A stretch of DNA of 7,029 nt, from NCBI GenBank assembly GCA_024636575.1, contig JAGXGU010000100.1, positions 1 to 7,029 of the forward strand, written 5' to 3'. The notes under the pieces were generated by a model. The model was not told where the DNA came from. It did not search any database and worked only from the letters and a program-made list of their open reading frames with translations. Position numbers and translations under genes: made by a program. This DNA is from Altererythrobacter sp. (GTDB taxonomy: Bacteria > Pseudomonadota > Alphaproteobacteria > Sphingomonadales > Sphingomonadaceae). Shown here in pieces: positions 5,631 to 7,029 of the stretch. The stretch's first letter is position 1; every line of letters starts with the position of its first letter.

Positions 5631-7029
5631 TTCCCTCCACCCGGCGCTCGACCGTGTCACTGACCGGATCATCGAACGGTCAAAAACCAGCCGGCGCGCC
5701 TATCTCGACCTGATCGAACATGAAGCCGCCAACCAGCCGGACCGCAATGCCGTGTCCTGTTCCAACCTGGCCCATGCCTATGCCGGGGCGCTGGAAGATC
5801 AGGAAAAACTGAAGACCGGGCGCGGGATCAACATCGGCATTGTTACCGCCTATAATGATATGCTGTCGGCGCATCAGCCCTATGGCCGCTATCCCGAACG
5901 GTTGAAAATTTACGCCCGCGAAGTGGGCGCCACAGCGCAGGTCGCGGGCGCAACTCCGGCGATGTGTGACGGCGTGACCCAGGGGCAGGACGGGATGGAA
6001 CTGTCGCTGTTCAGCCGCGATGTCATCGCACTCAGCACCGGCGTGGCGCTCAGCCATGCAATGTATGACGGCAGTCTGCTGTTGGGGATTTGCGACAAGA
6101 TCGTGCCCGGCCTGGTGATCGGCGCGCTCCGCTTCGGCCATCTGCCCGCGATCTTCGTGCCATCCGGCCCGATGCCAACCGGTATTGCCAACAAGGAAAA
6201 GCAGCGCGTTCGCCAGCTCTAAGCAGAAGGCAAGGCGACCCGCGCCGAGTTGCTGGAAAGCGAAAGCGGCAGCTATCATTCCCCTGGCACCTGCACATTT
6301 TACGGCACGGCCAATTCCAACCAGATGATGATGGAAATGATGGGGCTGCATATGCCCGGCGCAGCCTTCATCCAGCCTGGCACCAAACTGCGTCAGGCGC
6401 TGGACCGTTCTGCCGTTCACCGGGTGGCAGCGATCGGCAGGGACGGGAACGATTACCGCCCGCTGGGCCGCTGCATCGATGAAAAGGCGATCGTGAACGC
6501 GGCGGTTGGGCTGCTCGCCACTGGCGGATCGACCAACCATGCGATCCACATTCCGGCAATGGCGCGCGCAGCAGGCGTGATCATCGACTGGAGCGATCTG
6601 GACGAATTATCCTCCGCAGTGCCGCTGCTGGCGCGGGTCTATCCCAATGGGGCGGGCGATGTGAACCACTTCCACGATGCGGGCGGAATGGGCTATGTGA
6701 TCGGGCAATTGCTGGATGCGGGCCTGGCGCACCGTGATATCATGACCGTCGGCGGAACGGATCTGGGCGCCTATGCCGAAGAACCCGGTCTGGAGGGCGA
6801 AGAACTGGTCTGGCGCCCCGTTGAAACAAGCGGTGATGATACGATGCTGCGCCCAGCCACTGCCCCGTTCCAGGCCGATGGCGGCATGCGGCTGGTCACC
6901 GGCAATCTCGGCCGCGCCACCTTCAAGACCAGCGCAGTCGCGCCGGATCGCTACACCATCGAGGCGCCATGCCGCGTGTTCCACACCCAGCACGCGGTGG
7001 CGCAAGCCTTTGCCAAGGGCGAGCTGGAC
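5623..7029 (+). pseudogene. edd: Phosphogluconate dehydratase, interrupted by in-frame TAA; 3' end beyond window
   Basis: Edd dehydrates 6-phosphogluconate to 2-keto-3-deoxy-6-phosphogluconate with an Fe-S cluster, the defining step of the Entner-Doudoroff pathway. The frame matches the IlvD/Edd family closely: Met-Cys115-Asp-Gly-Val-Thr-Gln-Gly, the family signature Cys157-Asp-Lys-Ile-Val-Pro-Gly, and Gly-Thr-Cys224-Thr-Phe-Tyr-Gly, the three cysteines expected to hold the cluster. Codon 200 (6220-6222) is TAA where Edd proteins have Tyr in Gln-Leu-Tyr-Ala-Glu-Gly-Lys. Homology continues in the same frame for codons 201-469 without another stop, then runs off the window; about 130 residues are missing compared with the 603 of E. 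coli Edd. Translation as written gives 199 residues lacking Cys224 and most of the fold. No ribosome binding site precedes the ATG cluster at 6325, so restart is unlikely. The lack of further decay suggests a very recent mutation or a base-calling error; if the latter, this is an intact edd. Confidence 0.8.
6220..6222 (+). other. Premature TAA at edd codon 200 (Tyr to stop)
   Basis: The reading is CAG CTC TAA GCA GAA GGC, where Edd homologues have Gln-Leu-Tyr-Ala-Glu-Gly. One base change from TAT or TAC explains it. TAA is neither a selenocysteine nor a pyrrolysine codon, and the context shows no known readthrough signal. Confidence 0.9.

Noticed and set aside
4026..5672. A 548-residue open frame on the minus strand covering all of zwf
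   Set aside because: It lies wholly antisense to a highly conserved gene, its translation is rich in His, Gln, Arg and Gly with no recognisable motif, and long antisense frames are common opposite GC-rich genes.
6220..6222. Recoding of the stop as selenocysteine or pyrrolysine
   Set aside because: Those use TGA and TAG, the expected residue is Tyr, and no recoding hairpin is apparent just downstream.
6190..6260. A frameshift as the cause of the broken edd
   Set aside because: The residues directly before and after the TAA are conserved in the same frame, so no insertion or deletion is needed; a single substitution explains it.

Overview
The window looks like a chromosomal segment of a GC-rich alphaproteobacterium. 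Sphingomonadales, and within it the Erythrobacteraceae/Sphingomonadaceae, is my best guess. This rests on protein style, strong G/C preference at third codon positions, and the direct zwf-edd order that is also known from Zymomonas. The genus cannot be fixed from the sequence alone. I see no mobile element, CRISPR array, tRNA or rRNA.

Layout. Positions 1-250 hold the end of an unidentified reading frame with one hydrophobic segment, followed by a more AT-rich stretch that may be the promoter region of the next gene. A two-transmembrane potassium channel with a cytoplasmic RCK (TrkA-N-like) domain follows at 247-1329 (+). It converges on a small four-helix membrane protein of the DUF1761 type at 1357-1755 (-). 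A short divergent promoter region (1756-1831) leads into rimO (1832-3202, +), the ribosomal protein S12 methylthiotransferase. A transglutaminase-like protein with an intact Cys-His-Asp triad follows at 3250-4044 (+). After a 119-bp gap, the Entner-Doudoroff pair zwf (4164-5630) and edd (5623 to beyond the window edge) overlap by 8 bases.

The most notable observation is in edd. Codon 200 is TAA, at a place where Edd proteins have Tyr in a conserved Gln-Leu-Tyr-Ala-Glu-Gly-Lys stretch. The same frame then continues, open and fully Edd-like, for 269 more codons to the window edge. This is a single-base nonsense change (or a sequencing error), not a frameshift, and I annotate edd as a disrupted gene. 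If real, it would separate two of the three family cysteines expected to hold the Fe-S cluster from the third and should abolish 6-phosphogluconate dehydratase unless another copy exists.

How the genes work together: only zwf and edd form an obvious functional unit. Glucose-6-phosphate is oxidised by Zwf, and after lactone hydrolysis 6-phosphogluconate is dehydrated by Edd to KDPG. No lactonase gene lies between them. The other genes look like ordinary housekeeping or accessory neighbours. I found no convincing sign of an undescribed multi-gene system.
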